Below, piece after piece: positions 1 through 15,000 of a stretch of 64,000 nt of DNA. Position numbers and translations under genes: made by a program. The stretch is from assembly GCA_002689655.1 (NCBI GenBank), contig NZHC01000138.1, positions 35,792-99,791 on the forward strand. The letters run 5' to 3'. How positions within the stretch are numbered: position 1 is the first letter of the stretch; each line of letters begins with the position of its first letter. A model generated the notes under the pieces. It saw only the letters and a program-made list of their open reading frames with translations, did not search any database and was not told the DNA's origin. The stretch comes from Rhodopirellula sp. (GTDB lineage: Bacteria; Planctomycetota; Planctomycetia; Pirellulales; Pirellulaceae).

Positions 1-3000
1 GAATAGGGGTTTGGTACCAGTAAGCATTGGCTTCGCTGAATTGACCATCAGTCAGTTCGAGCGATGTTGTATCAAGAGAAAATGGGATGGTTACCGTTTC
101 GTAAGTGGTTGATGTAGGTGTTTGTGTTGTTAATAGCTGGTCATCCAACTGGACGGTGAAAGTGGGGGAGGGATAGCCGCCTCTCTGAGCAACATCGAAT
201 TGAAGGAAGTAGGCTTGCCCAGCAACCACCCCATCGATCTGCTGGGACATCATCCCCTGTTCCTCGATAAATGCGACCTGGTTGCCCAAAGGTGCATCCG
301 GATTATCATTCGTGAACCCACTCTCATTGCCCGAAATACCCGACTGCGTACTGAAGGTCCAATCGTTCGTCACTGGGTTGTAGCTAAAACCATCGACCTC
401 CTGAACGGGCTGCTCAAAACTACCATTTTCAATCATACCCGTTGAAAAGACGGGGCTACCCAGTGTGAAGTCAGTCGCCCCGTAGACCAGATCAGTATCC
501 GTGTAACCCAGAACACCATCTGCGTCGCTCGACCAACCAACTGTCGACGTGTTCATATGCAAAGGCACGTTGAAGACATTGGCCTGAGAAACAAATTTGA
601 CTGTTTGTGTCGTTTCAACATGCAGTACATTAAGGTCGCCCAAAGCCTCCGCCAAGTTGATCGCGTCTTCCGCATGGAGTTGAACCAATCCATTTTCTGC
701 AAGATCGACGTAGATAGGCTTGTCAATGCGAACCAAAATCGCGACTGGAGTGACATCGTCGGGACGACTGCCCGAAGAATACACGACACGCTGTCCCGTC
801 GGATTAACACCAATGATTTGCAATTCTCCAGCCGCTGTCGCTTGACTTAAAATCGCTCTCTCTTGGCTTGTCAAATTGCCCTGCAGGAAGTTGGCGTAGT
901 CAACTTCAATCACATGAAATGGCAAGCCAATACTTCCCGCCGCGTCAAGGTTCAGGACAGTGGTCTTGACTGCCGGGTTGATAGGGCCAAGAACGGCAGT
1001 TCCTTGTGGCCCCAGAGCTTCAAGTGACAGCATTGCAAAGGAATTGCTCAAATCAGTCGCCCCATATGTCAATTCGTTCACCACGACTTCCGACGCGGTA
1101 AACGTGTAATTGGGGTCGTAACTTTGGAACTGTGGCAAGTTGGCCCAATCCGCACCAAACACTAAGTTTTCCTGAAAAACGGTTAGGCTGTTTTGATAAA
1201 GCAAGTTGCCGTATTCCTGCACCTGTGATGTGCTGGCGACCACCGGCGTGTCGCTACCCGACTGCTCGGTGTAGTAAAGATTCGCCTGAGCTTGATAATA
1301 AGCAACTCCATCGTTATTCAGAACAAACATCCCTGTCTGGGTATCGTAGGATCCGTTTTCAGGCAGGAGTGTCCAATACTGCAAGTAGCTTTGGTCAACG
1401 GAGGCCTCGAAAGCAGTTACGGTGAAGTCAGCAGTGTTCTGCTGCACGTTTGAAATCTGCTTGATTAACTCTTCCGCTTGCTCGCGCGTCAACTGGTTGA
1501 GATTGAGAACATCGGAGGTATTCCCGTCCGTGATGTTGCCGTCCTGCGTAGTAATGGAAACCACTCCCAACGGAGAGGTTGTGGTCACGGAACGAAGTCG
1601 CAGATCACCCTCGGGCTGAACCACAAATACACTATCTGCGGCCGCGGCGGTCAATAACCCATCGGTCACGGTACCGGATTCGAGTTGCGAGGCCCGCGTC
1701 TGAATTGTCAGCGGTTCTACCTGAGTGCCAATACCGCCGTTGACGACTTGCAAAGCAATGTTAACACCTTCGATTTTCCCATCACCCGCACCCGAATAAA
1801 GATCGCCAGCCGTTGCCAATTCGACAGGCCCATCAGACGCAATCAACTGGCCCACATAAAAATCGGCTTCAGAGGACAGATAAACCCCGGACTCAGACGT
1901 TGCGTTGATTGCACTGGATGAATCGATCTCAATATGAATTGGGGATCCCTCTGCACCAACACTACCACTATCAGAAAACAGATCCAATTGACCAGCCGCC
2001 ACCACCGCGTTGCGAGTCTGCGTCAAATCTTTCGACGACGACAAACTGACCGAACCCGGAAAAATTACATTTCCGGCCAATTCCAACTCTTCGCTGGAGA
2101 CCACTGTGAGACTACCGGATTGAACCCCTCCGAAATCCACGGCGACCTCGTTGGCTGCGGGCACCTGATTCACAATCTGCAACAGAATCTCGGTTGGGTA
2201 AGTCCAGTCCCAAGTCGTCGAAGGCCCCATGTCCCATGAATCGCTGGATGAAGTGTCAAAATGAGTCGTGGCTGTCTCGGTTTGAGGGATGATTGCCTTG
2301 ACGACTTGAGTTGCATTGGGCTCCGTATTTTGCGTAAGAACTTTTTGGTGCCGCAAATCGTTCCACGCAGTGAAATCTTCAAGATTTCCTGTACTCGAAC
2401 TGAGCGAAAAATCGGTAACCATTTGACTCGAAGTGGCTCCACCATCCCCTCCCGTGAACCCGATATAGGCTGACGCCCCGAGTAACGAACTGAGATCAAT
2501 GTTCTCGTAAGTGTTGGAGTATGTCGTATTGGCTGTCGAGTCAGTAAGAGTTTCAGCCAAGGTTTTCGCAACTGCATCGTAGACGAGCTGGACACGAATC
2601 GCGTTGCCACTATTGAAGTCCACAGGACTGGTCGCCACATAAGTTCCTGAGGTATTGGTCATCACAAAATTCGAGCCCTGCACGTGTCCGTCATACAGGT
2701 TGATTTGATAAGCAGCCGTTGCGCCGGTAATTCCCACATACCCTAAGGCACCGCCAGCATCACCCACCGCGGTAGCACCTTCATTCTGAAATGCAAAAGT
2801 GATTCCATCAGCAGCACGATCACCACTTGCCCGGTAGGTAAACTCGACGGTGAAGTCGCCTGCCAGTCCTGCGAACTTCTCCGGATGCCAGAAGGCATTG
2901 GCGTTATCATCCTGACCGTTGGTTAACAGCAGTGTGTCGAGCGAGGGAAAAGGATTCGTTTCAACTGTCGTGTTCTTGGAAGAAGCACTTGCTGGCCCCC

Positions 3001-6000
3001 AAGTCCAAGAATCATCATTGGCAGAGGGAGCCTGAAGCTCATATCCACCACTGGCATTGACGCTAAAATGCAGGTCGCGCGAAATCCATGCATCGGTCTC
3101 CCATTGATAAGCAAGCTCTGACGAGCTGACACTGCCCGCAACGCTGCTTTGCTCCGAGCCAGGTTGGAAAGAAGCCAAATCTGCTGTCGACGAATCAACC
3201 AGCGTCATATCATTCATGTCAGCATGTAAGTCGCCTTGGTAGACACGAACTTGGTCCTCGGGGCTGTAAACGTAAGCAGTTGATTTTTGGGTGATCGTGT
3301 CGTTCATCAGAACGAGCCCAGCCACTTCCTTATCCGATGCAGCGATTGTCGCTAAAACCATTGGATAATCGGTCTGATTGTTGAGCGTGATATCCCCCGG
3401 ATCACTGTGCACATTGATTTTCCCAAACTCGGTGGTCGAAATAATGGCTCCGGTGAAGACGGCCTCCGTCACGCCTGCGTTGATCGCATAAGGATCAAGC
3501 ACGATCTGCCCGGATGCTGCGTCATAGTGACCGGACATGCCGGAGTTGCCGAAATACGAATCGATGTCCATGGTCGAACTGGTCTGCGTCCCATTGTCAT
3601 AGACGCTTTGATAATTCGAGATCTCCTGATTGAGATCGCTACCGAGAACGACACTTACCGTTTGATTGACCGCACCCACATTGATTGGACCATTGATGTC
3701 CAGGTAGAGAGCAGTAATATCCAGAGAACCGGCCGTGATTCCACTTCCTCCGAGCGACCGGGCAGAAGGACTTGACACCGAAACTGAGGTTGGAAAATTT
3801 ACCGGCAGCACAGGAAAGATCCCCTTGCCTGGAGAAGCATCGTCGTTTTGGGGCCCCGTTCCCTGAGTGACATTTTTATAACTGTCAGCATCATTTCCAG
3901 TCGCCGCTACACTGTAGGTTTGTGCATTGGCCAAGGTATCAAGATAACCCAATCCTCCAGTCAGATTTCCTGCCCCAGAGCTAATTGTCGTACCACTAGC
4001 ATCCTCCCAAAGGTATGGGATCTGACTACCAAAGAAAATGATTCCGTTGCCGTTTTGAGTCGCCCCGTAATTATCTTTGGCTTTGCTTGGATAATTGCCG
4101 CCCACCGAACCAGGCTCGACATCGTAGTTGACCCTCGCATGATCGTTGCCGGTATTGTAGAGCCAGTCGGAGAACGTCCCGTCGTTGCGATTGGCACTGA
4201 ACTCCTCGCTGTAGAGAACCGTCGCGGCGGTGGTTGCCGCAAGGTTCGCCGTATAATTGGTCACATAGGAATTCAATCCCGGTACAAAGCCGGCTGGATT
4301 CGTTGCCAAAACCAATTCATCGAGGAAGACCGTCTCATCTTGACCACTGGGCTCCAGTCCAGTCACGGTCAACAATCGATTGCCGTTGATTTCCCAATCA
4401 CCAAAACCTTGAACCGAAATCGATTCACTTGGATTCTGCGAATCGGTGACCGTCATCGAAAAACTGCTGACCGTTTGGGTCGACGTCGCTCCTCCGTCCG
4501 CTCCCGTAAACCCGATGTAAGTTGAGTCACCAAGCAGATCCCTCAGATCAATGTTGTCATAGGTATGGGAGTATGTCGTATTTGCTGTCGAGTCGGTCAG
4601 TGTTTCCGTCACGGTATTAGCATCCGCATCGTAAACAAGCTGGACACGAACCTCGTTGCCACTGTTGAAGTCCACAGGACTGGTGGATAGATAGTTTCCT
4701 GACGTATTACTCGTGACAAAATTCGAGCCCTGCACATGTCCCTCATACAGGTTGATTTGATAGGCAGCGGTGGGGCTCGCAATGCCAACGTAACCCAACG
4801 CACCACCGCTGTCGCCAATCGCATTGACACCGATGTTTTGAAATGCCAAGGCGATACCATCAGCAGCCTTATCCCCACCTGCCTGATAGGTAAAATCGAA
4901 CGTGATCATCCCCGACGCCGGAAGATCAATTCGATCCTGATACCAAAACGCTTTGGATGTGTCGTTAACGGCGTCGGTTAACAGCAGCGAATCTGCGTCG
5001 ACCGTATCTTTGGCGGGGACTTCAAAGCTGCATGTGTAGGTGTCGTAACTAATCGAGGTGGGCGTAATCGTGCAGAGTGACTGCCCATCCAAAGCGATCT
5101 CGATACTTTGGTCTGGATAGTCCTCCCGTTGCGCTGCTTTGAACTGCATCACATAGGACATTCCATCGGTCATGCTATCGATGTACTGACTGATTTGTCC
5201 TTTTTCCTGCAAAAAAGCGACCTGCGTCCCTTGGGGAGCATTCGGGTTCCCTGCAGTGAATCCACTGCCATTGGTGGATACCCCTGATGACCCGTTAAAG
5301 GTCCAATTGGTACCGCTGGGGTTGTAAATGTAAGACGATGTCGATGGCGATTCAAACGTACCCTGTCCCGACAGCGAGGTTCCCGGCGTCCAGTAGTCGA
5401 TGATCTCGCCGCTGGATCCGTAGTAGTCGGCGGGAGTGCTGACGATGTAGGCAGAATTGGGTGTGCTGATGGAAACCGACTTAGCGTTGATTGGTGCTGT
5501 CTGAACCAGAGCACCCATCACATTCGTGATTTGGACCGATCCCGCCGTGTTGACAATATCGTTCTCGACGGCAATGGCAGGACCTGCGGAGCTGCCAGGA
5601 ATTGACTCCCCATAGGTTTGAGAAATCACGATCTCTGGAACAGCGTTTGTCTCCTGAAAGGACATCTGGCCAGGGCGAGTGGCCCCACCAACGATGTTAA
5701 CCTGTCCCATGTTCAATGTATTCACCGCCAATGCACTGGCTGATGCATTGCCGGGCGTGTTCGCCCCCAAGCCACCCAGTAGCAGGTAAGCAGGGCTGCT
5801 GTTGCTGATACTGACCGAAGGCACTTTAGCCGTCACACTACCACTGCCATTCAAAGTGTCTGCATAGAGAACGGCTTGGCCTCCCACCGCTGCCAACTCG
5901 GTCAGTTTGATGGCGACCACAGGCTGGTCCGAGATCGAAGATTCAAGAACTGCTCGCGAGGTGGCGTCTAACCCATCGAGCAGTTGAGTCGCGTCATAGT

Positions 6001-9000
6001 TCGGATCACGCACAAGCTGAAAGGGAGGAAACGCATTGGACACATCAAAAATATCATTCGGAAGGGGCTGAACCGTCGTGATGGATTCGGTGATCGTTTC
6101 ACTGACCAAACTATTGACATTGATGGTATCCCCAGAAGAAGGAATCACAATCGACAATTCATTCATGTTGCCCGCAACGACTTCTCCATCAAATGTCACC
6201 GCATTGGTTTCAGTTAAGCCATCACTTCCCTGATGCACTTTACCTTTGGCTCCGTCAATGTTGGCAAAGGTGTACCAAGACGCATTGTTGATTCCAGGAA
6301 CGGCACCAAATTCGACGTCTGAGTGGCTGATGATCGAGGTGTCCGGATCAATGGTAACGGAGTTATTGACAGTTGCACTGGCGTCCGCGGTGGTGGTGGG
6401 AATCTCCAGCAGGCCAGCGCAGCGGGCCGTGACGACCGCATAAACATCCACAAGACTGCCCTGCTGTTCCACCGGGTTGTAACCCGCGGTGACAACGATA
6501 TCACGGCCGGCATGCAGCTTTGAATTGCTGCCGATCGCCACTGTTTGCGTAGAGTTCATCTTGTTGCTGGAATCACTGTTGCTTCCACCGGCCAACCCGA
6601 ACGTGTAGGAGTCTGCATTGCTGGTGGTCGCACTGTAACTTCGAGTGCCGATGCCGATTTCGCCTTGGGGTGCGATCATCTCGACATCCGACCCGAGAGT
6701 GATGGTGTTGTTCAAGGTGGAGTCCAAGATCGACTGGACTCCCGCGCCATTGATTGCGCCCCCGGTCCCCAGGTGGGTTAACTGAGTCGATTGCCAGTCG
6801 TTAATGGAGCTAACCTGAATATTTCCTTTGTCCGTGGCTTGAATCGAAACGTAATCGTTCAATTCGATGGTTGAACTGCCATTCGTTGTGGAATTGGCTG
6901 TGCCACCAAATCCTGAGATACCACCACCGGCACCGACTCGCGCCATAAAACCGGCTGCATTTTTGCTGTTGCCATCGCCAATCCCCAGCAATGTATTCGA
7001 TGCTGAGATATCAACCGTCCCCGAGGCTTGGATGGTCGTGTCCGACTCCGTTGCGTCCTCAGTGCCGATACTCAGTGTTAAGGCCGGCTCGGAGGTGTTA
7101 TAAGATCTTGCAGCCGAGCCCCCGATCGCTGTGGCGTAAACGGAATTTGCGTTCGTGGAATAGATTGTCTCAATGCTGCCCGAGATGGTGGTCGGCCCTG
7201 AAGAGGTCAATTCCATCCGCTCGATGGTCAGTCCGGCGTCAGGGGAATTCGTGCTCGTAGCTTTGGCCGCGTCCCCCCCAACCAACGATCCGGACCCCGA
7301 TTTTGACTCCGTGTTGTTTTGATTGATCGCATTGATATCAAATGTCGCCGTTCCCTTCACGTCGAGCTTAACGTCCGACACCTGCAACGAAATACTGGGA
7401 AAAACATCGCTGTTCACTTTGAAGAATCCAACGCCCATCAGCGACGCGCTAATGTCTTCACCCTGTCCTCCAGAGCCACTGGTCCTCGCCGTTGCGGTGT
7501 TGGTCGAACTCGATGTCACGAGTAGATTCCCGCTAATATTCCATTGCTGATTCTGCCCCCGGAACAGAGTGGTTACCGACTCGGAAACGGTGACGTTATG
7601 ATTTTCGCCCGTGCCGGCCAAGCCACCGACCGTCACCGACATTCCCTGTGAAATAACGCTTTGGTCAGTGGACGCAATCACACTAAGATCATGCACTTCA
7701 ATATCCCCAGCGGTATCGAGGCTTGCCGCTGTCGATCCAGCACGCTTGGTATCGGAGTTGAAGACACCGACCGAGCCGAGTCCTGCCGAGCCACCGAAAA
7801 TTTCCGCCAACAATTCTTCATTACTCTCGGCCTGGATTTTCAAGTCACCAGGGGCGTGGCCCGTTATCGCTGCTACGGTGGAACCATCTCCAAGCGATGC
7901 AGCGACTTCTGCATTGCTGGTGATGTTTGACTTACCACCTGCGCCCGACGCACCAATACTGATCGAAAGTGAAGTGGCAACCGCATCGGTTTTCAGGTGT
8001 ACCGTATCCGTTGCACTGATTTCGATCGGTGCACCCGAGGCGCTGGTGCCACCTGTTTCAATTGCCGAGTTCTGGATTTCTGCAACAATCTGATCATTGT
8101 TGACAAGCTCAGCAAGTGAAATCCCGATGGACGCACCAAACCAGCCGAGAGATGCTGCCGCTGTTCCAACGGTGATATCATTGCTACCTGAATCGGCTGC
8201 AGTGACGCTCAAGCCATTGGCGCCGCCGACCGTCAAATCGGAAACTCCATTGACTGCGGATTTGATAACATTATTGGTGGTGATTGTCGAAGACGCACCC
8301 GAGCCAGCCCCCGCCGCGCTGGCAAAATCAGGCGCGATGGCAACACTGACTGCAACGGCAATCGCAGTATTCAAAATTTCCTGATCACAGACTGCCGCGA
8401 TGGTTATCTTTCCCCCAGCACTAACACTCGAACCGTCGGTTGTTACCGAGCTGTCGACGAGAGTGCCATCAGTGAGGGGTTGCTCTCCAATCCAAGCCAG
8501 CACCAAATTGCCGACCGTCACTTTGTTAGTAACCGCGCTAGGGGCAAGCGAGACGCTGGCTCCGCTTCCATAAGCAACCTGCAAGCTGCCTGCGCCACTA
8601 CCTGTCGTCATAGTTGATTGATCATCTGCCTGAACGGTGAGCGTTTCTGTGATATCGACATCACTGTCCGAGATACCGGCCAGTACCGCATCGGATTGAT
8701 CAGTTTGCAAGAAAGCGCCAGAAAAACCAAAGGCAGCGCCGAACATCGATGTGGAAACAGCAACGGAAACAGCAACGCCGAAAGCAATGTTGTCAATTTC
8801 TGGTTGATGGGAGGCAACGAGTTCCAGACTTTCTGCGACGACAGAAGAATTATCAGCGATCGTCGCGCTGGTCTCGTTCGATGAATTGAACGAGTTGTCT
8901 GCACCACCAACCGCAATATCAACGGACGACCCAGTCAACGTAACGCTCTCAGAAACCGACGCGCCTCCGGCATCCGTGGACACGCTCAGCTGGTTTGTTG

Positions 9001-12000
9001 CCAAAACATCAACCGTCGACGTCGATTCACTGACGGAAGTTTCTTGATTGATACTTGAGTTCGTTGTAACTGTTGCCTGAGTATCGATGCTCAAGTCGGT
9101 GACGACGACCGCGCCATTGACGACGACTCCAACTGAAAATTCACTGTCTGCAGAATTCTCGCCCTGTGCGCTTCCGGCAATTGCCAAAGCGTGAAGACTC
9201 AGTTCGCCAACTTGGGACTCGGCCAAATCTTGGTTAGGCACAACCGACGCAGTCTGCTCGCTCAGGGCCCCGGTGAAAGCCCGAACCGTCAGATCACCTA
9301 CACGATTGACCGTGGAATTGGAAACTTGAGCGGACGTCGGGAGTGCTTTCCCATCCGTATCTTGAGGGCCCAAGCGGGTCACCACAACCGCGGCTCCGAC
9401 GCCAATCCCCAGCTGAGTCTCTTTCGTCGACAGCGGCTTGCCGAACTCAAGTGAGAAATAACCGGCGAACGAATCCAGATAGGGAGCCAATACCGCAACC
9501 ACACTCATTGGATCGTCGGTGGTCGCATTTTCAATCGTGCTTCCAGTAATCTGTGCCGTTGTTCTCGGCGACACATAATTGGTAGCCCACATTCCGCCAA
9601 TTTCGATGGCAAGTCCTGCAGGTACCGTTACATTTACGCCTGCGCTAAGGACACGGCTTGACGTAAAGTCCTCTGCCATGACATCAAACACACCTTCGCT
9701 CTGATTCAAGGTGCTATCAACAACTTCTGCCGTGGTCGTATTATCAACTTGATTCCAAACCGCGCTCATGCCGACGCCGACTGCTGTTTTCGCTTTTGGC
9801 CGATCACTGCGGCGATCGTAAGTGACAGCCGCCGTCCCGGCACCTCCCCAAATCTGATCAAGCTGCAGAGCACTCAGGCTGACTTCGCCCAGGTTTTCGC
9901 TCTGAATGACATCAGTGATCGAGGCAATGGTTGTATTCTCGATTTCGTTGACCACCACGGAACCAGCGATTTGCAGATCTGAACCTTTAGGTGCTTGGAC
10001 CTGCAGACCGGCCGCGCAGGTACCAATCCGCTTTTCATTGAGTGCTTGCAGATCAATGCCCAAGTACTCGATTGTCGCGTTTTCGAGCATAGCAGTGACA
10101 TGAGTTTGGTACTCTGCCACGGAAGCCGAGCCTGCAATTCCCGCCATAGCTCCCGCCTTGCCGCGTGCGATCGAAATCGTCGCTTGACCCCCAATCGGAT
10201 TCACAATCGATTCGTTCTTCGCTGAAATCTCCAGCGTGCTCAGTTCAGTACCCTCACTTTCGATGCCCGAGACGGTGCCTGGACTGTTGAGATACGCCTG
10301 AGCTTGGTCATCGACAAAAGCGCCGGAAAAGTCACCTGAGATTCCAAGCCCCCACTTTCCGTCGACACTTGATGCTCCGCCAAGGCCGCCTTCCGCTGGA
10401 ACCTTGTCTTCACCGTCTCCACCAATCGGAGAGTTACGGCTGGCCGAAATCGCCCCGACCAGCGCCATTGGCATGATCGTTCCGTCCATCGACGCGTCGA
10501 TCGTGAAGTTTCCGCCTGCCTGTTTTCGATTGGTCGACTTAGGCGTACCACCGGCAGTTCTCGATCCAACGCCGGCCGCAGCGTCTCGATTCAACTCGAT
10601 CACCGAGGCACTGACACCAATTCCCTTGGTCGCACCCAGCATCACCGCACCACTGATCGCCCAGAGGTCGCTGCTGTCAGCCGCCTCTACCAACACTTCA
10701 CCGATGGTGCCGCTGATCGGTATCAGTTCGATGGGAAGGTTCTCCGAATTGAGTTCGGCATACGTGAACTGGCCACGGTCCGCATCGTTTTCCTCGTTCT
10801 CACCCATCAGCAGGTATGTAGTGCTAGCCTCGAATCCGAAGCCAGAACTGCTAGCAGCCGATTGGCTGATTTCAAGCAGTTCAGTGGCGGTTTCAGCCTG
10901 AACGGACAAACCGACTCCCTCTTCGCCACTACCATAAGTCACATTAGTGGAAGTGTTTTGAGGGGTATTGCCATCTGGATCGACGCCACCGAGCAAGGCT
11001 TGCGTTTGCTCCGAAATGATCACAAAGTTGGCCGAACCACCGAACGCGTTGCGGCTCGATTTTTTAAATGGCAGAACATTGTTTGCGAGATCCGCTGTGC
11101 CGAGAGTGAGCAAGTTCAAGCCGATGTACAGCTGCCCTGCGATGCCCCACTGCGTAATATCGCTGTTGGCTTCGATCGAGACGCCACTGGCTTCCTCTAA
11201 TTCACCAAGGTCAGCTGTTTGGAGCGTCGTTTCTGTGGCGGCGTCATACCAGGAAAAACCGGATGTACTCTGGTTAATCTGCGCCCCATCGGCAATCTGT
11301 GCCAGATTGCGATTGGTGATGTCCTCAACAATGACACTTCCGGTCAGGATCCAATTCAATCTTTTCGAGTCTTCACTGCCGACCCCTTTGATACCAACGT
11401 TGGTCGAAGTATTAAAGAACCAGGACTCAACCGCGTTGACAGTCGGATTCAATGCCAAACTTTTGATGATTCCATAAGCTTCATCCCAGCCACCGCCGCC
11501 AGCACCGGGAATCGAGTCGCGGCGGGGATAGGGAATCTCGGAAGCGACTTCGACCCCCTCGGTACCAGTCACCTCTGCATCTGATTCAATCACAGCTTGG
11601 CTGGAGTTGTTTAAAACTGCCACCACCGTCGCCACTGCGACCGCACTGCTTCCGCCATGATCCACCGCCGCTTCACCACTTGAGCTTCGTTTCGCCAACC
11701 CGGCATTGGCCGAAGCGTGGATTTTTTCAGTCAGATCACTCTTTACAGCAATATTACCTTCCGCCCCAATCGTGGCTGTATTGCCGATGACTGATTGAAC
11801 ATCGTTCGAGACATCCAAGATCGACACACCGAACGTCGCAGAGAATCGATTGACTTTATTTGCGAGAGACGCAGGAGTTCTCTCGCTTATCTCATTATCG
11901 ATCGCGCTGGGCCCCTCGGCTTTCTCTTTCGAGAACCACCTTGACTTGGCCGACTTGGCACCGTCGGTGTAGTAGCCCAACATCGGGCGACCGCCGATCC

Positions 12001-15000
12001 CGGCGGAAGCAGTCACCGAGTCGCCGGATTCCAACTCCGTATTGATCTCCAGCTCCAAAGCCTCGGGTACCGCCGTAAGCGATTCCTTCGCACCGGTCAT
12101 GATCATTGATGGACCGGTTATCAGATCGAGCGAAGGCGAGAGCGAAAGCAGAACAGGAGGATTGGCCATCGCATCGGCGACACTGCCAGCCACGCCCAAA
12201 ATAAGCATGTCAGCATCCAAAGCTTGCGGATTGACCACCGCATAGTACGCCTGGCCGTCGAGCAGTCCGAGGCTCTGAAGATCCCAAGAATCATGGAACG
12301 TGAGGGCATCCCCTGTTTCGATCGGTTGGGCGAGCCCAATGATCACCCACGGTTCAGCTTGCGTCCCACGGCCAAACACCTCGGCACTCACGCTTGATGA
12401 GGAGACACGCAACACATCGGTCAGCTCTCCAGCCGTCGCATCATAAGCAATCGGATTTGATTCGATTGTCTGACCATCCACCGAAAATGTCAGCGTGAAC
12501 GTGCCACCGTCTGCATCGGTCGTCACCACGTTGGCGGCATACGATGTAGAACGATAGAACAGGTTCGTTTGTGTGGTCTCCTTCAGCAGGCTATCACTGT
12601 TCACTTCCAACTGATCCGCATTCATCCCGCTGATCAGCCAAGGTGACTGAATCGAACCACTGCCATTCACTTCCACCAAGATCCCAGTCGAGGTGCCGAT
12701 CTTCTCGGCAACTGTCGATGCGTCAGCATTCCAGGCGATGGAATCTGTCGTGGACGTAGACCCCGTTTTTGGATTCGTGATGGTCAGTGTAAATGTTCCA
12801 CTGTCGGCAAACGAAAACATCTGCGTCGCCCCGGCATCCACCGAGCTGAAAGTCACGCTGCCGTTATCGAGCGCCGCACCATCAGCTGAAACCACAGGTG
12901 CATCGTCGGACAGCAGCAAAGTCAGCGTGTTTTCATCAACGTTGGCTCCAGTCAGGGTGAATGAATCACTGTTCATCTGGAACGTTTGACCAATCCAAAA
13001 CGCGACTTGCAGGTCACTGGTCATCTGGACTGTCGCTTGCTGCTGGAACCGGTTGACCAACGCAGTGCTATCAACCGTAACCTCTGAGGGAAGTAGTCCT
13101 TGAATTCGCCACGGTGAAATTGCGTTACCCATCCCACTGACAGAGACCGTCAAATCCGAGAGTGCGTTGAGTGCGGTGGCAACTTGATTGGGGGTCGCAT
13201 TCCAAGCCAGCGGCGTCGTCGAAAAAGATTGTCTGGCGGTCTCAAGAGAAGCAGACGCTGCCGAACCTCCGTCGCTGAGTCCGCTCGAATCGACTGTGAT
13301 GGTGTTGTCACCCATCCCCGCAATCAACCAAGGCGATTGCGATGTCCCAGCCCCACTGACTGACACCGAGCCACCAGAATTTGGCAACACATTGATTGCT
13401 GCAGCTAATTCATCCGGCGATGCATCCCAGTCGATCAGGTCGGTCGTTTCTGCAGTGCCCTGTGCATCGATGACGGTCAACGTGAACGTTCCCGAATCAG
13501 CCGTGATTCGCAGCTCGAACTCGCCCGGGATGCTGATGGCAGGATCCGTGTAGGTCAAGGTAAACGTTCCGGACACAGCATCCGAGTTCAACACGGTCCC
13601 CATCTCTGCCTGCTCCAGCGTTACCGTAGCGGCCGTTCCTCCCTCACTGAGCTGGCTTGAATCAATCGTGATGTCGTTATCACTCAGGCCTTCGATCAAC
13701 CAAGGTGACTGTGCTGTTCCAAACCCGCTGACCGCGACCGAGACACCGGGAAGCTGCAACGCATCAATGGCCTCACTCAGATCATTGGATGCGGCATCCC
13801 AAGAAATCGACCCAGTTGTGCCTTGAACGCCCTGAGGATCGGTGACAGTCAAGGTGAAAGTGCCGGAATCTGCCGTCGTGCTCAAATCGACCGCCTCGGG
13901 GTTCACCAATGCAACAACGAACTGGGGGACAGCCGGATTCGCATTCACATTGTTCACGTTGTAGGCGATGTAGGTCGCCTGATCAGTCAAACCATTGACC
14001 GGTTTCTCCGCCACCGCGTTGTAAACCACTGATGTCCCATCAGGAAGATTCGGATCCTCCGAGAATGTCAGACCGAGCCCCATTTCGAAGTTACCGACCG
14101 GAATCGATACCGTCTGACCATTCACCTCCGCGGTCAAAGTAGCTTGGGCGTTTTGAACCGCAGGATTCGATGAGCTCGCCTGAGAGAGTGTTGAGGCGAG
14201 CTGAATACTACCTTCGTTGCTGTCATCAACAATCGCGTAGTAGGCAACTCCCTCACGGAGAGTTGCAATCCTGTTATTCAGTCCCGCGTGAAAAACCAAT
14301 GACTCACCCTGTTGCACTGGGACGGCAGGAGGCGTGGAAACCAATTCGTTGGTCGACGAGTCGATCTCAAGAGTGGACAGGTCGACCGAATCCTCGGTCG
14401 AGTTGTAAGAACTGATTGGGTACAGCGTCCCCGATGCATTTTCCAAAAACGAAGCACCGTTGAGCGCGATCGGATTACCTGAACTATCGAGCAACTCGAT
14501 GGCAATTGGATACTGTTCGACGAAAGGCGAATCGACAGTCGCAACGGCGTAGGTGTCATCCGCTAGCGGCGTTAACAGGTTGTTATTCTCATCTTCGTAA
14601 CCGAGAAACCGGCCCGCCGAAGAAGTGTAAGTTACAACATCGTCATCCTCGTAAAGAGGCTCACCAGTGAGTGTCTCGTCATACCCGAACAAGATCAGAT
14701 GTCGCCCTTCCGAATCGATGACGGTGATCGTGACCGGAGCCGTCACGTTGGTGCGGGTGTTGGTTAACGTCGGGAAAGCAGCTCCAAACGGAATCGGTTG
14801 ATTGTTGGTCGCATCTTCGGCAGTCGCAGCAAATTGAAGCTGGTAGGTTTCGTTGGTCGTATCACTGTTGACGATCAGGTAATAAACCGTGTCGGGAATC
14901 AGTCCAGGAATTGTGCCGCTATCAGCACTTGTGAACAGCACAGCATCTGCCGTTTCGTAATCAGTTGTCCCGGTAAACTGAACCGAACTGTTCGTGAAAT

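Noticed and set aside
12340..13880. Repeated blocks considered as a CRISPR-like array
   Set aside because: The units are long, degenerate at DNA level and keep a protein frame, so they are protein repeats, not CRISPR.
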